This document shows, in pieces, positions 6,880-14,852 of a DNA stretch of 14,907 nt. The stretch lies in contig UQLN01000081.1 of the NCBI GenBank assembly GCA_900541965.1, positions 1 to 14,907 of the forward strand, given 5' to 3'. Both the position numbers and the translations under genes were made by a program. This stretch comes from an uncultured Parabacteroides sp. GTDB lineage: Bacteria; Bacteroidota; Bacteroidia; Bacteroidales; Tannerellaceae. Numbering within the stretch: the first letter of the stretch is position 1; every line of letters starts with the position of its first letter. The notes under the pieces were generated by a model. It was not told the origin of the DNA, made no database searches, and saw nothing but the letters and a program-made list of their open reading frames with translations.

Positions 6880-6901
6880 GACAAAAATGCCGATTTTTGT
6901 C
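6880..6901 (+). other. Short perfect hairpin
   Basis: GACAAAAAT (6880-6888) and ATTTTTGTC (6893-6901) form a perfect 9-bp stem with the 4-nt loop GCCG. It stands just ahead of the long quasi-palindrome and could be the first domain of the same RNA. An imperfect -7-like AAATTTTG (6865-6872) lies just before it, without a clear -33 element. Confidence 0.45.
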
Positions 6902-6913
6902 GAAGAAATTTAA

Positions 6914-7132
6914 CGTAGAAGCGTTTCGATATTATCTTGTCTTGAAATCTCGACAGTTTCAATCAACCAAGATAATAGGCAAATGGCTCCTACGCTTGTG
7001 TTTGTTATATACCTATCTGGTGACAGATAGACTATATACGTACATTAAGCGTGGGACTATTGTTCTATTATTGGTTGATGGGCAGTCGAGAGCCTCAAGA
7101 CAGTGATAAACGATAGTTCCCACGCTTTTTTT
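6914..7132 (+). ncRNA. Candidate structured RNA: 214-nt quasi-palindrome ending in a terminator
   Basis: Segment A (6914-6997) and segment B (7047-7127) are diverged inverted copies. Exact complementary blocks are 6938-6945 with 7095-7102, 6948-6954 with 7085-7091, 6962-6970 with 7071-7079, and 6988-6997 with 7047-7056 (one G-T). The centre holds CTATCTG-GTGA-CAGATAG (7013-7030), a perfect 7-bp stem with a GNRA-type loop, plus flanking TATATA pairs. Each copy also folds alone. A has AAGCGT/ACGCTT (6919-6924, 6992-6997), TATTATCTTG/CAAGATAATA (6930-6939, 6968-6977) and TTGAAA/TTTCAA. B has AAGCGTGGGA/TCCCACGCTT (7047-7056, 7118-7127) plus CTAT/ATAG, followed by seven T residues, which is a strong terminator. 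Whether it is a leader, a free RNA or a foldback DNA element is not settled by sequence. Confidence 0.55.
7047..7132 (+). terminator. Long-stem terminator / possible attenuator before the orphan gene
   Basis: AAGCGTGGGA (7047-7056) pairs perfectly with TCCCACGCTT (7118-7127), with CTAT/ATAG added inside after a one-base bulge, and the T-run is 7126-7132. The same 5' arm can instead pair with TCCTACGCTT (6988-6997), which would prevent terminator formation. The gene at 7184 begins about 50 nt after the T-run, so its expression could depend on read-through. Confidence 0.6.
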
Positions 7133-7183
7133 ATTTATGGACGCCGAACGGAGGGGACAGGGAGGAACTTTATATATAATACT

Positions 7184-8257
7184 ATGGATGTTTATATTAC
7201 GAAATCAAATGCTGCTAAGATTCTTAGAAAAATAGATTTGAATAAGATACAAATTGAAGGAGATGTATATAAACATAAACTTTATATGTTTAGTCGGTAT
7301 GAAGAAAAAGCACTATTAGCATATAAAGAATTAATGAAAAATCCAGAAGAATTTATTACAGAGATATATGTAAAGTGTAATAAAGAGTTTGAAGAAGATA
7401 CTTTTTGGTGGGTATATGAGAATAAGAGCACTCCTGCGTATCATTGTTCTCCAAGTTGTGAAAGGCTACTTTCTGGATATAAAAATTATAAGGTCCCAGT
7501 TGTAATACGTTATAAAGGTATTAGAGATAATGAAAATAAAGAAGCGATAAAAGAACAGGATTTGAATGAGGAAGAAATAGAGATTGTCAAAAGTAATGTT
7601 AAAACGTATCGACGTTGGTTTAATGAGTATGTAGGTTATCTTGAAGAAGGAAAAGAAGACTTTTTTTTATATCATTTAAATATGACGTTTCAACCAGAAC
7701 CGAGAATTCGGGATATGAAGGCTTTAGAATTGGCAAATTCTGGTATTGTGAGAATTGAAAATAATACATTAGAAGAAGTTGAAGATAAAATAGATTCTTT
7801 GATAAAAGAAGCTGGTAAATATTATTATGCAGATAAAAAAAATACTGCTATTTTAAAACAATATAGTCGTTATACATCTATAGCTTATACAAATAAGCAT
7901 TTAATGCGAAATGAAACAGGCTTTGATGAAAATGTTGTGAAAGAGTTTCTGAAAGATTACGATAAAAGGTTTAAATTTCCATTAAAATATTATTTGAGAG
8001 AATATTATCGAATTAAATATAATCCGGAATTGAAGATGAATCAGAAGGTTCTTGAAATGATAGGATTCCATCAATGTCGGTGTGATGGTAGTCAGAATCA
8101 AGAAAGTAATTCACAGAAACTTTCTGCATCAATAGATTGGGAGGATTTATGCGTTCGTACTATGGAGGATCCATCTATACAAGATGTTCAAACAGAATGT
8201 GATATTTTGAATGAATCTTTGAATAATCCTTTGATATGGGATATATGGGATTTTTAA
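7184..8257 (+). CDS. AT-rich orphan protein with His/Cys motifs, unknown function
   Basis: No family recognised. From ATG 7184 the product has 357 residues. The frame stays open upstream to 7103, but those codons lie in the terminator, so 7184 is preferred. GGAGGA is about 20 nt upstream, too far for a standard ribosome binding site. No signal peptide or membrane span is visible, and it is rich in Lys, Glu, Tyr and Asn. Two His/Cys clusters are candidate metal ligands: Y86-H87-C88-x3-C92 followed by ERLLSGYKNYKVP, and H296-Q-C298-R-C300. Base composition differs sharply: the line 7801-7860 has 13 G+C of 60, while 3541-3600 in der has 28 of 60. This indicates recent acquisition. No transposase, integrase, reverse transcriptase or nuclease motif was found. 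Association with the structured element directly upstream suggests a two-part module, but no function can be assigned. Confidence 0.78.
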   Translation: MDVYITKSNAAKILRKIDLNKIQIEGDVYKHKLYMFSRYEEKALLAYKELMKNPEEFITEIYVKCNKEFEEDTFWWVYENKSTPAYHCSPSCERLLSGYKNYKVPVVIRYKGIRDNENKEAIKEQDLNEEEIEIVKSNVKTYRRWFNEYVGYLEEGKEDFFLYHLNMTFQPEPRIRDMKALELANSGIVRIENNTLEEVEDKIDSLIKEAGKYYYADKKNTAILKQYSRYTSIAYTNKHLMRNETGFDENVVKEFLKDYDKRFKFPLKYYLREYYRIKYNPELKMNQKVLEMIGFHQCRCDGSQNQESNSQKLSASIDWEDLCVRTMEDPSIQDVQTECDILNESLNNPLIWDIWDF

Positions 8258-8391
8258 ATATACGAAAGTAAAATTAGTTTGGAAATTATTAGGTTAAGTG
8301 CCATTGCAATAAGACATTTTTAAGTTATCTATACTCTATTCGATGTGACCAGAAAATAGGAATGCAACATATTATTTTGAATTGCTATATA

Positions 8392-8432
8392 GTAATCATT
8401 TTGTGTAAAGAAAATTATTATAAAATGATTAC
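8392..8432. repeat. Inverted repeat in AT-rich spacer
   Basis: GTAATCATTTT (8392-8402) is the exact reverse complement of 8422-8432, with a 19-nt AT-rich spacer. There is no T-run after it. It could be a weak terminator for the gene ending at 8257 or an operator-like site. The rest of 8258-8452 is AT-rich and shows nothing else that I can support. Confidence 0.45.
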
Positions 8433-8452
8433 CCTAAGATGATAAAAACAAT

Positions 8453-8488
8453 TTAGGGGTATGTTCCATTATGGCAACATACCCCTAA
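8453..8488 (-). terminator. Strong hairpin terminator of the GH123-like gene, probably bidirectional
   Basis: TTAGGGGTATGTT (8453-8465) pairs perfectly with AACATACCCCTAA (8476-8488), with CCA/TGG continuing the stem inside a tiny loop. It lies 23 nt beyond the stop of the minus-strand gene. On the minus strand it is followed by a T-rich tract (complement of 8441-8452), so it should terminate that transcript. It may also stop transcription arriving from the plus-strand gene. Confidence 0.75.
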
Positions 8489-8511
8489 TTATATATTCGC
8501 TCAACTTGTTC

Positions 8512-10287
8512 TTACAGCGTATTCAGCAACCTACTCAATTCATTTACCATCTCTGCCGCCGTCTGTTGTGTTTCGGCCAAGCCTTCCGGAGTGAATTTGG
8601 CAACTGCTTTGTTCAGCTTTTCCAGTTTGCTTTTAGCACCTTTTGCTGCCAGTTCTTCGCGAAGGATACGAACTTTTTCGCAGTCCTGAATGCCTTCGAC
8701 CAGACGTTCGAAACGGATACTGCTTCTCGGGCCCGGATAGATGCTGTAGGTATCGCCGGCAGCCCATGTACGGAAACGGGAGTCGCGAAGCGGGTCGGCA
8801 GTCCAACTGTTTACAGCCCAACGCAGGTAACCGTCGTAACCTCCGGCAATGGCGTGCAATACAGTCCAAGGGGCTTCGGCCGGGTCGGAGAATGTGAATG
8901 TGTTGGGGAAAGCTTCCGAGCAACAAGTATAAACCGTACTGATTTGTCCGGCCTTCTCGCGGGCAGCCTTTACGTCAGCCGGGAATTTATGACCGTACGG
9001 GATGCTCAGGTAATACAGGTCGGATTGGATTTCAGGATGATAGTTTCCAGCCAAAGTGATTTTAAATTCAGGGTCGGCCTGTTTGATCACTTTGATGGCT
9101 TCGCGCATGGCTTCCATAGGACGTTCGTCCATCGAAATAGCCGTCTTCTCGAACCAACCCTTTTCACGCAGGTGACGGGAGAAATCTTTCAGGAAAGTAC
9201 CCCAATATTCAGCATATTCGGCATCACCCGGCTTGGCGTTGATAAATTGTACACGGTTGGTAGCCTGGTCGTAATAGTCGAAAGTCAATGCCCACGGAAT
9301 CATTGTATAGCAACTGATTAAATCTTTGATACCTATTTCATTCATCATAAATTCAACCCATTTGTCGAATACCGTATAATCATATTCCCATGTGCCGTCG
9401 ATTTTCTTCATGCGGAACACCATGCTGTCGAAATGGTCTTCGGTTTGTCCTGCCCATGGTTTGTGCATGATGCTGGCGGTGATTGCACGCTGTCCGGCAT
9501 TGGCAAGCATTTTCATGATGGGGCGCATGGCATCGAAATGCGCTTTGCTCCATAAAGGAACTTGGTAATAGCGGGCTACGGAATACGGGTTCTGCCATAA
9601 GTCCAGATGGAATTTCCAGTCTTTCGGTTCCGGCAGTGTACGGTTCAATACATCGATTTCCACTTGCAGGTTCATCGGCTGGAAATTCTTGCCTGAAACA
9701 GTCAGTGTACCTTTATATTTGCCGGGACGGGCGTCGAACGGAACCCATACATTCATCCATATCGGTTGAGTGGTGCAGGCTTGGATGTCGTGGATCTTTA
9801 CAATATCTAAAACATCGGCAACAACGGAAGAATCCCATTCGGCTTTGTTTTCGCGATGCCCGCAACCGCCTTTACGGTCTTTATTTAATTCGTCGGTCAT
9901 TACATAGCGGACGAAATTAGTAGTGACAGCAGAAGACGGGATGACAGCACTGCCGTTTTTCAGGTCGCTGACTGTGATGGTTGCTCCTTCCAGATTTTCT
10001 TTTGTCCATAATACGGCTTGGGCATTTATCCGTTCGCCTTTCCATGCTTTGGATTGCAGGCGGGATGTTTTTGCCACTTCCGGTACGTTCAGTTTCTTAT
10101 AACGGATGTCGGTGGAACCCCAGCTAAGTTGCACAGGTTTGGCTTGTTTGTCCCAGACAGCTTCACTATCATGAGGTTTTGTGTCTGTCAGTTCCTGATA
10201 GTTACCCAACGGGTATTTCTCAGCTTGTTGTGCCATGCAAACGGGACCGAATGCTAACAGGGCGCAAAGGATAATAGCGTTTTTCAT
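8512..10287 (-). CDS. Secreted glycoside hydrolase family 123-like protein (DUF4091-type), probable beta-N-acetylgalactosaminidase
   Basis: A 591-residue protein with an N-terminal signal peptide (MKNAIILCALLAFGPVCMA, cleavage probably before Gln20), so it acts in the periplasm or outside. An N-terminal beta-sandwich region carries W-M-N-V-W-V-P-F-D-A-R-P-G-K-Y-K-G-T, and the rest looks like a TIM-barrel. The motif SMDERPM contains adjacent Asp387-Glu388. GH123 enzymes use a neighbouring Asp-Glu pair in substrate-assisted catalysis (Asp361-Glu362 in the characterised B. vulgatus enzyme, from memory), and overall length is similar. Expected reaction: release of beta-linked GalNAc from host glycolipids or glycans. 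I choose the start at 10287 because a 33-residue upstream extension precedes the signal peptide. It is transcribed alone, divergent from the ABC transporter, and ends at the hairpin 8453-8488. The substrate is inferred. Confidence 0.85.
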   Translation of the reverse strand: MKNAIILCALLAFGPVCMAQQAEKYPLGNYQELTDTKPHDSEAVWDKQAKPVQLSWGSTDIRYKKLNVPEVAKTSRLQSKAWKGERINAQAVLWTKENLEGATITVSDLKNGSAVIPSSAVTTNFVRYVMTDELNKDRKGGCGHRENKAEWDSSVVADVLDIVKIHDIQACTTQPIWMNVWVPFDARPGKYKGTLTVSGKNFQPMNLQVEIDVLNRTLPEPKDWKFHLDLWQNPYSVARYYQVPLWSKAHFDAMRPIMKMLANAGQRAITASIMHKPWAGQTEDHFDSMVFRMKKIDGTWEYDYTVFDKWVEFMMNEIGIKDLISCYTMIPWALTFDYYDQATNRVQFINAKPGDAEYAEYWGTFLKDFSRHLREKGWFEKTAISMDERPMEAMREAIKVIKQADPEFKITLAGNYHPEIQSDLYYLSIPYGHKFPADVKAAREKAGQISTVYTCCSEAFPNTFTFSDPAEAPWTVLHAIAGGYDGYLRWAVNSWTADPLRDSRFRTWAAGDTYSIYPGPRSSIRFERLVEGIQDCEKVRILREELAAKGAKSKLEKLNKAVAKFTPEGLAETQQTAAEMVNELSRLLNTL

Positions 10288-10400
10288 GTATAAATATGTT
10301 TTTTGATTGAGCGGATAAAGGTAATAAAAATTTCCAGTTATGCCCGTAATCCGGTGGATATTGAGTAACTTGCGCCCCAAATTCAATCCAACATTTAAAT
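10288..10400. promoter_or_regulatory. Divergent promoter region between the GH123-like and ABC transporter genes
   Basis: On the minus strand TACCTTTA (10323-10316) matches TAnnTTTG except for its last base and lies about 29 nt before the ATG at 10287. No good TTTG -33 element accompanies it. On the plus strand only a poor -7-like TAACTTGC is seen before 10401. Start sites here are therefore weakly supported. Confidence 0.3.
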
Positions 10401-12248
10401 ATGAAAGATTTTCTCCGCGTATTAAGGCGTTTTGTGCCTCCTTATAAGAAATTTATGGTATGGAATGTGATATTTAATGTCCTGTCTGCCATTTTAAACC
10501 TCTTCTCTTTTGCTTTGATAATTCCGATTTTGAATATCCTGTTTAAAATCAGTGATGAGACTTATTCGTATATGGACTGGACATTCAATCCGTTGTCTTT
10601 TGAAGCCTGGAAGGCTACCCCTGAATTATTGAAGAATAACTTTTTCTGGTTTGTTTCCGATATGATAGAAACACGTGGAGGGTCCTTTACGTTGATTGTA
10701 TTAGGTATCTTCCTTATCGTGTCTACTTTTTTGAAGGTAGGAACCATGTATATGGCGTTCTTTACCATGATACCTATCCGCACCGGCGTTGTCCGTGACA
10801 TTCGTAACCAGATAAACCGTAAGATAACGGAATTGCCGCTGGGTTTCTTCTCTGAAGAGCGGAAAGGCGATATCATAGCGCGCGTATCTGGTGATGTAAA
10901 CGAGATAGAGGCGTCTATTATGAGTTCGCTGGATATGCTTTTCAAAAACCCGATTCTGATTCTTATTTATCTGATTGGAATGATTGCCATTAGCTGGCAG
11001 TTGACCTTGTTTGTCTTTATCTTGCTGCCGATTGCCGGCTATATAATGGGGCAGGTAGGGAAGAAGCTGAAACGTAAATCTTTTGAAGGACAGCAACAGT
11101 GGGGCTATCTGATGAGCCAGATAGAGGAAACGCTTGGCGGGCTCCGTATCATCAAAGCATTTAATGCGGAGAAAAAAATACAGCAACGCTTTGAAAAAAG
11201 CAACGATACTTTCCGTCAACTGACCAACCGTATTTACCGCCGTCAACAGATGGCGCATCCGATGAGTGAGTTCCTTGGAACGGCGACGATAGCTATCGTT
11301 TTGTGGTATGGAGGTACGTTGATTTTAAGTAGCAACAGCCCGATAGATGCTTCAACGTTTATTTATTACCTGGTAATTTTCTACAGTATTATCAATCCGG
11401 CAAAGGATTTGAGCAAATCTGTATATGCCATCCAGAAAGGGTTGGCATCCATGGAGCGTGTCGATAAAATATTACAGGCGGAAAGCAATATCAATAATCC
11501 GGCAAATCCGAAACCGATTGCTTTGAACGAATGTATCCGCTATAATGACGTTTGGTTCAAATACCAGCATGACTGGATATTGAAAGGTATTAATTTGACT
11601 ATACCGAAGGGTAAAACAGTCGCATTAGTCGGACAGTCGGGTTCCGGAAAAAGTACCCTTGTGGATTTATTACCCCGCTTCTATGATGTGGATAAAGGTG
11701 GAATTACCATTGACGGAACCGATGTACGGGAGGCAACTCTCTACGATTTGCGGGGATTGATGGGAAATGTAAATCAGGAAGCCATCCTGTTTAATGATAC
11801 GTTCTTTAATAATATTTCTTTTGGTGTGGAAGGTGCCACTTTGGAACAGGTGCAGGAAGCTGCCCGTATTGCCAATGCGCATGAATTTATTATGGCGAGT
11901 GAAGAAGGGTACGATACGAATATCGGCGACCGTGGAGGAAAATTATCCGGTGGCCAACGCCAGCGTATCAGTATCGCCCGTGCCATTTTAAAGAATCCGC
12001 CGATTCTGATACTCGATGAAGCGACTTCCGCTCTCGATACCGAATCTGAACGTCTGGTACAGGAAGCCCTGGAAAATTTGATGCGCAACCGTACAACAAT
12101 TGTGATTGCCCACCGTCTTTCCACCATCCGCAATGCAGATGAAATATGTGTGATGCATGAAGGCGAGATTGTAGAACGCGGACGCCATGATGAACTGTTG
12201 GAACGGGACGGCTATTATAAGCGTCTGTGTGATATGCAGAGTTTCTGA
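10401..12248 (+). CDS. ABC exporter, fused permease and ATPase (MsbA/multidrug type)
   Basis: A 615-residue half-transporter. An N-terminal ABC type I transmembrane domain with hydrophobic segments around residues 18-45, 95-120, 180-225 and 295-345 is followed by a nucleotide-binding domain. The ATPase motifs are complete: Walker A GQSGSGKST (411-419, Lys417), a Q-loop in NVNQEA, signature LSGGQ (515-519), Walker B ILILDE (535-540, Glu540) and His571 in AHRLS. It should act as a homodimer in the inner membrane. The resemblance is to MsbA-like lipid or drug exporters, but substrate specificity cannot be read from the sequence, so I give no gene symbol. The 16-nt gap to the fucosidase gene suggests co-transcription; no functional link is obvious, since GH95 products enter cells through other transporters. 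Confidence 0.92.
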   Translation: MKDFLRVLRRFVPPYKKFMVWNVIFNVLSAILNLFSFALIIPILNILFKISDETYSYMDWTFNPLSFEAWKATPELLKNNFFWFVSDMIETRGGSFTLIVLGIFLIVSTFLKVGTMYMAFFTMIPIRTGVVRDIRNQINRKITELPLGFFSEERKGDIIARVSGDVNEIEASIMSSLDMLFKNPILILIYLIGMIAISWQLTLFVFILLPIAGYIMGQVGKKLKRKSFEGQQQWGYLMSQIEETLGGLRIIKAFNAEKKIQQRFEKSNDTFRQLTNRIYRRQQMAHPMSEFLGTATIAIVLWYGGTLILSSNSPIDASTFIYYLVIFYSIINPAKDLSKSVYAIQKGLASMERVDKILQAESNINNPANPKPIALNECIRYNDVWFKYQHDWILKGINLTIPKGKTVALVGQSGSGKSTLVDLLPRFYDVDKGGITIDGTDVREATLYDLRGLMGNVNQEAILFNDTFFNNISFGVEGATLEQVQEAARIANAHEFIMASEEGYDTNIGDRGGKLSGGQRQRISIARAILKNPPILILDEATSALDTESERLVQEALENLMRNRTTIVIAHRLSTIRNADEICVMHEGEIVERGRHDELLERDGYYKRLCDMQSF

Positions 12249-12264
12249 AAATCTAAACTAAATA

Positions 12265-14733
12265 ATGCCTATGAAAACTAAATTATCGGGTGTGGGACGG
12301 AAATGGTTCCCACTCTGTATGGCTTTGTCCCTTTTATTCCTATGGGGATGTAATATGCCGGAGATGAAATCCGGGAATGCCTTGTCTTATCATTTTGATA
12401 CTCCGGCCCGGATTTGGGAAGAAACCTTTCCTTTGGGGAATGGACGTTTGGGAATGATGCCGGACGGGGGCATCGATAGTGAGAAATTTGTTTTGAATGA
12501 AATATCCATGTGGTCCGGCAGCAAGCAGGTTACGGATAATCCCCAGGCTTTATATGCACTTCCTGCTATCCGTAAGTTATTATTTGAAGGACGTAATGAT
12601 GAAGCACAGGAACTGATGTACCGGACTTTTGTGTGCAAGGGACCCGGTAGTGGTGAAGGGCAGGGGGCAAAGGTGCCGTATGGAAGTTACCAACTGTTTG
12701 GAAATTTGCTGCTCGATTACGAATATCCTTCCGGCAAAGATTCTGTTTCTGCCTACAATCGTACATTAAATTTGAATGAGGCTATCGCATCCGTTTCTTT
12801 CCGTAAGGGAAAGACCACTTTCAATCGTGAAGCTTTTACTTCTTTTTCCGATGACCTGGGCGTTATCCGTTTGACGGCAGACGTTGATAATTCGTTGAAT
12901 TTTTCAGTAGGTATGAACCGTCCCGAGCATTATAAAGTATTTACTGAAGGGAACGACTTATTGATGCAAGGACGCTTATTCGACGGCGTGGATACAATAG
13001 AGATGAAAGGTATGCAATATGCGTCCCGTGTTCGGGTACTTCTTCCGAAAGGCGGAAGGGTTATTGCAAATGATAGTTCTGTTTCTGTAAAAAATGCGAC
13101 GGAAGCAATTTTGTTAGTGAGCATGGCTACCGATTATTTTGAGAAAGAGCCGGAAGCAAAGGTTCAGTCTTTATTGGCAAAAGCGGAAAAGAAGGATTAT
13201 GCTACGTTAAGAAAAGAACATATTGCGGCTTATCGTTCCCTGTTCGGGCGCGTGGAACTGGATCTGGGACATACGGAAAGGGAGAATCTTCCAATGGATA
13301 AGCGGCTGGAAGCATTTAACAAGGATAAGAATGATCCCGGTTTGGCTGCCTTATATTTCCAGTTCGGACGTTATTTATTAATATCGTCTACGCGTGTCGG
13401 TTTATTACCTCCCAACTTGCAGGGCTTGTGGTGCAATACGATCAATACCCCTTGGAATGGCGATTATCATTTGAATATTAATCTGCAAATGAATCATTGG
13501 CCGGCAGAAGTAACCAATTTGTCCGAATTGCATCTTCCGTTAGCTGAATGGACTAAACAACAGGTGGCAAGCGGTGAACAAACGGCAAAGGCTTTTTATA
13601 ATGCTCGCGGATGGGTAACGCATATTCTGGGTAATGTATGGGAATTTACTGCTCCCGGCGAACATCCTTCCTGGGGGGCGACCAATACTTCCGCCGCATG
13701 GTTGTGTGAACATTTATACATGCATTATTTATATACGCAGGACAAGGAATACCTGAAAGATGTATATCCGGTGATGAAAGGGGCTTCCCTCTTTTTTGTG
13801 GATATGCTGGTAAAAGACCCGCGTAATGGTTTCTTGGTGACAGCTCCTACCACTTCTCCGGAAAATGCTTATAAATTACCGAATGGCAAGGTTGTTTCTA
13901 TCTGTGCCGGCTCGACAATGGATAACCAGATTTTACGTGAACTGTTTACTAATACAATAGATGCAGCAGCCATTTTGGGGATAGATTCTGCTTTTTCTGA
14001 AGAACTGGCAGTTAAAAGGGCGGGCTTGATGCCTACGACGATAGGTAAGGATGGCCGTATCATGGAATGGTTGGAACCGTATGAAGAAGTAGAACCGCAT
14101 CATCGCCATGTTTCTCATTTATATGGTTTGTATCCGGGAAATGAAATTTCAATGGAACAAACACCTCAACTTGCCGAGGCTGCACGTAAGTCGTTGGAAG
14201 CACGTGGAGACCAAAGTACAGGATGGTCGATGGCATGGAAGATTAATTTCTGGGCACGTTTGCACGATGGCGACCATTGTTATAAGTTGCTTGGAGATTT
14301 ATTGCGTCCATGTGTAGATAAGACAACAAATATGACAAATGGCGGTGGTACGTATCCGAATCTTTTCTGTGCGCATCCGCCTTTCCAGATTGATGGTAAT
14401 TTTGGAGGTACGGCTGGTATAGCAGAAATGTTGCTTCAAAGCCAAACAGGTGCAATTGAATTATTGCCTGCTTTGCCTTCTGCATGGAAAGAAGGTAGTT
14501 TTAAAGGCTTGAAAGTTCGTGGTGGAGGTGAAGTGTCTGCCAAGTGGCAAGATAATGAACTGACGGAAGCAACGCTGAAAGCTCTTGTTCCCGGTACTTT
14601 CCATATCAAGTTACCTGCTAATTCTGAAAACTTAAGCATACATATCAACCAAAAAGCGGTCTCTCTACCGGTTGTAAATGGAATGTTATTTTGTGAACTT
14701 CAACCGGGTTCGGAATTGTTGCTTCAATTCTGA
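12265..14733 (+). CDS. GH95 alpha-L-fucosidase, outer-membrane-type lipoprotein
   Basis: An 822-residue enzyme of the usual GH95 length, predicted to remove terminal alpha-1,2-linked L-fucose from host glycans such as H antigen. The signal peptide ends in a lipobox (FLWG-Cys29), so the mature protein is a lipoprotein. The N-terminal beta domain begins with W-E-E-T-F-P-L-G-N-G-R-L-G and L-N-E-x-S-M-W-S-G, the family's entry signature. The helical-barrel region holds Asn404-Ile-Asn406-LQMNHW, Glu533 in TTSPEN and Asp710 in FQIDGNFGG. By order and context these correspond to the Asn pair, general acid Glu566 and Asp766 of bifidobacterial AfcA (from memory, alignment not run). A C-terminal beta domain follows from about 740. 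ATG 12265 or 12271 are both possible starts; both keep the signal peptide. Linkage specificity is inferred from the family. Confidence 0.93.
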   Translation: MPMKTKLSGVGRKWFPLCMALSLLFLWGCNMPEMKSGNALSYHFDTPARIWEETFPLGNGRLGMMPDGGIDSEKFVLNEISMWSGSKQVTDNPQALYALPAIRKLLFEGRNDEAQELMYRTFVCKGPGSGEGQGAKVPYGSYQLFGNLLLDYEYPSGKDSVSAYNRTLNLNEAIASVSFRKGKTTFNREAFTSFSDDLGVIRLTADVDNSLNFSVGMNRPEHYKVFTEGNDLLMQGRLFDGVDTIEMKGMQYASRVRVLLPKGGRVIANDSSVSVKNATEAILLVSMATDYFEKEPEAKVQSLLAKAEKKDYATLRKEHIAAYRSLFGRVELDLGHTERENLPMDKRLEAFNKDKNDPGLAALYFQFGRYLLISSTRVGLLPPNLQGLWCNTINTPWNGDYHLNINLQMNHWPAEVTNLSELHLPLAEWTKQQVASGEQTAKAFYNARGWVTHILGNVWEFTAPGEHPSWGATNTSAAWLCEHLYMHYLYTQDKEYLKDVYPVMKGASLFFVDMLVKDPRNGFLVTAPTTSPENAYKLPNGKVVSICAGSTMDNQILRELFTNTIDAAAILGIDSAFSEELAVKRAGLMPTTIGKDGRIMEWLEPYEEVEPHHRHVSHLYGLYPGNEISMEQTPQLAEAARKSLEARGDQSTGWSMAWKINFWARLHDGDHCYKLLGDLLRPCVDKTTNMTNGGGTYPNLFCAHPPFQIDGNFGGTAGIAEMLLQSQTGAIELLPALPSAWKEGSFKGLKVRGGGEVSAKWQDNELTEATLKALVPGTFHIKLPANSENLSIHINQKAVSLPVVNGMLFCELQPGSELLLQF

Positions 14734-14747
14734 ACGGAGGGGGAAAT

Positions 14748-14772
14748 AGTTGACAGTTGACAGTTGACAGTT
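14748..14772. repeat. AGTTGAC heptamer repeat
   Basis: Three full direct copies of the 7-mer AGTTGAC followed by AGTT, starting 14 nt after the fucosidase stop codon. The unit read on this strand (TGACAGT) is one base different from the reverse complement of the heptamer at the end of the window. Confidence 0.9.
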
Positions 14773-14801
14773 AGTGGCGAGCGGGATTTTTAAAACATAA
14801 A

Positions 14802-14848
14802 AAAGGAGCAATTTTCTTTGGGTAGAATTTGCTTCTTTCGTTTATTTT
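14802..14848 (+). terminator. Probable terminator after the fucosidase gene
   Basis: AAAGGAGCAA (14802-14811) pairs with TTGCTTCTTT (14829-14838), ten pairs with one G-T wobble, across a 17-nt loop, followed by a T-rich tract (CGTTTATTTTGTT). It lies about 70 nt after the stop, between the two heptamer arrays. Confidence 0.6.
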
Positions 14849-14852
14849 GTTA

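Noticed and set aside
6908..7137. Target-site duplication ATTTA around the quasi-palindrome (6908-6912 and 7133-7137)
   Set aside because: It is only five AT-rich bases, and the adjacent element ends are not symmetrical, so chance is likely.
6857..8257. Retron (msr-msd RNA plus reverse transcriptase)
   Set aside because: The long foldback RNA is suggestive, but the adjacent protein shows no reverse-transcriptase motif such as YxDD, and no other RT is in the window.
6914..8257. Type III toxin-antitoxin (RNA repeats, terminator, toxin)
   Set aside because: The order RNA-terminator-gene fits, but the RNA is an inverted pair and not tandem direct repeats, and 357 residues is much longer than ToxN-like toxins, with no visible similarity.
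8461..9321. 286-codon plus-strand ORF
   Set aside because: It lies entirely antisense to the GH123-like gene, is low in recognisable sequence and begins in the terminator hairpin.
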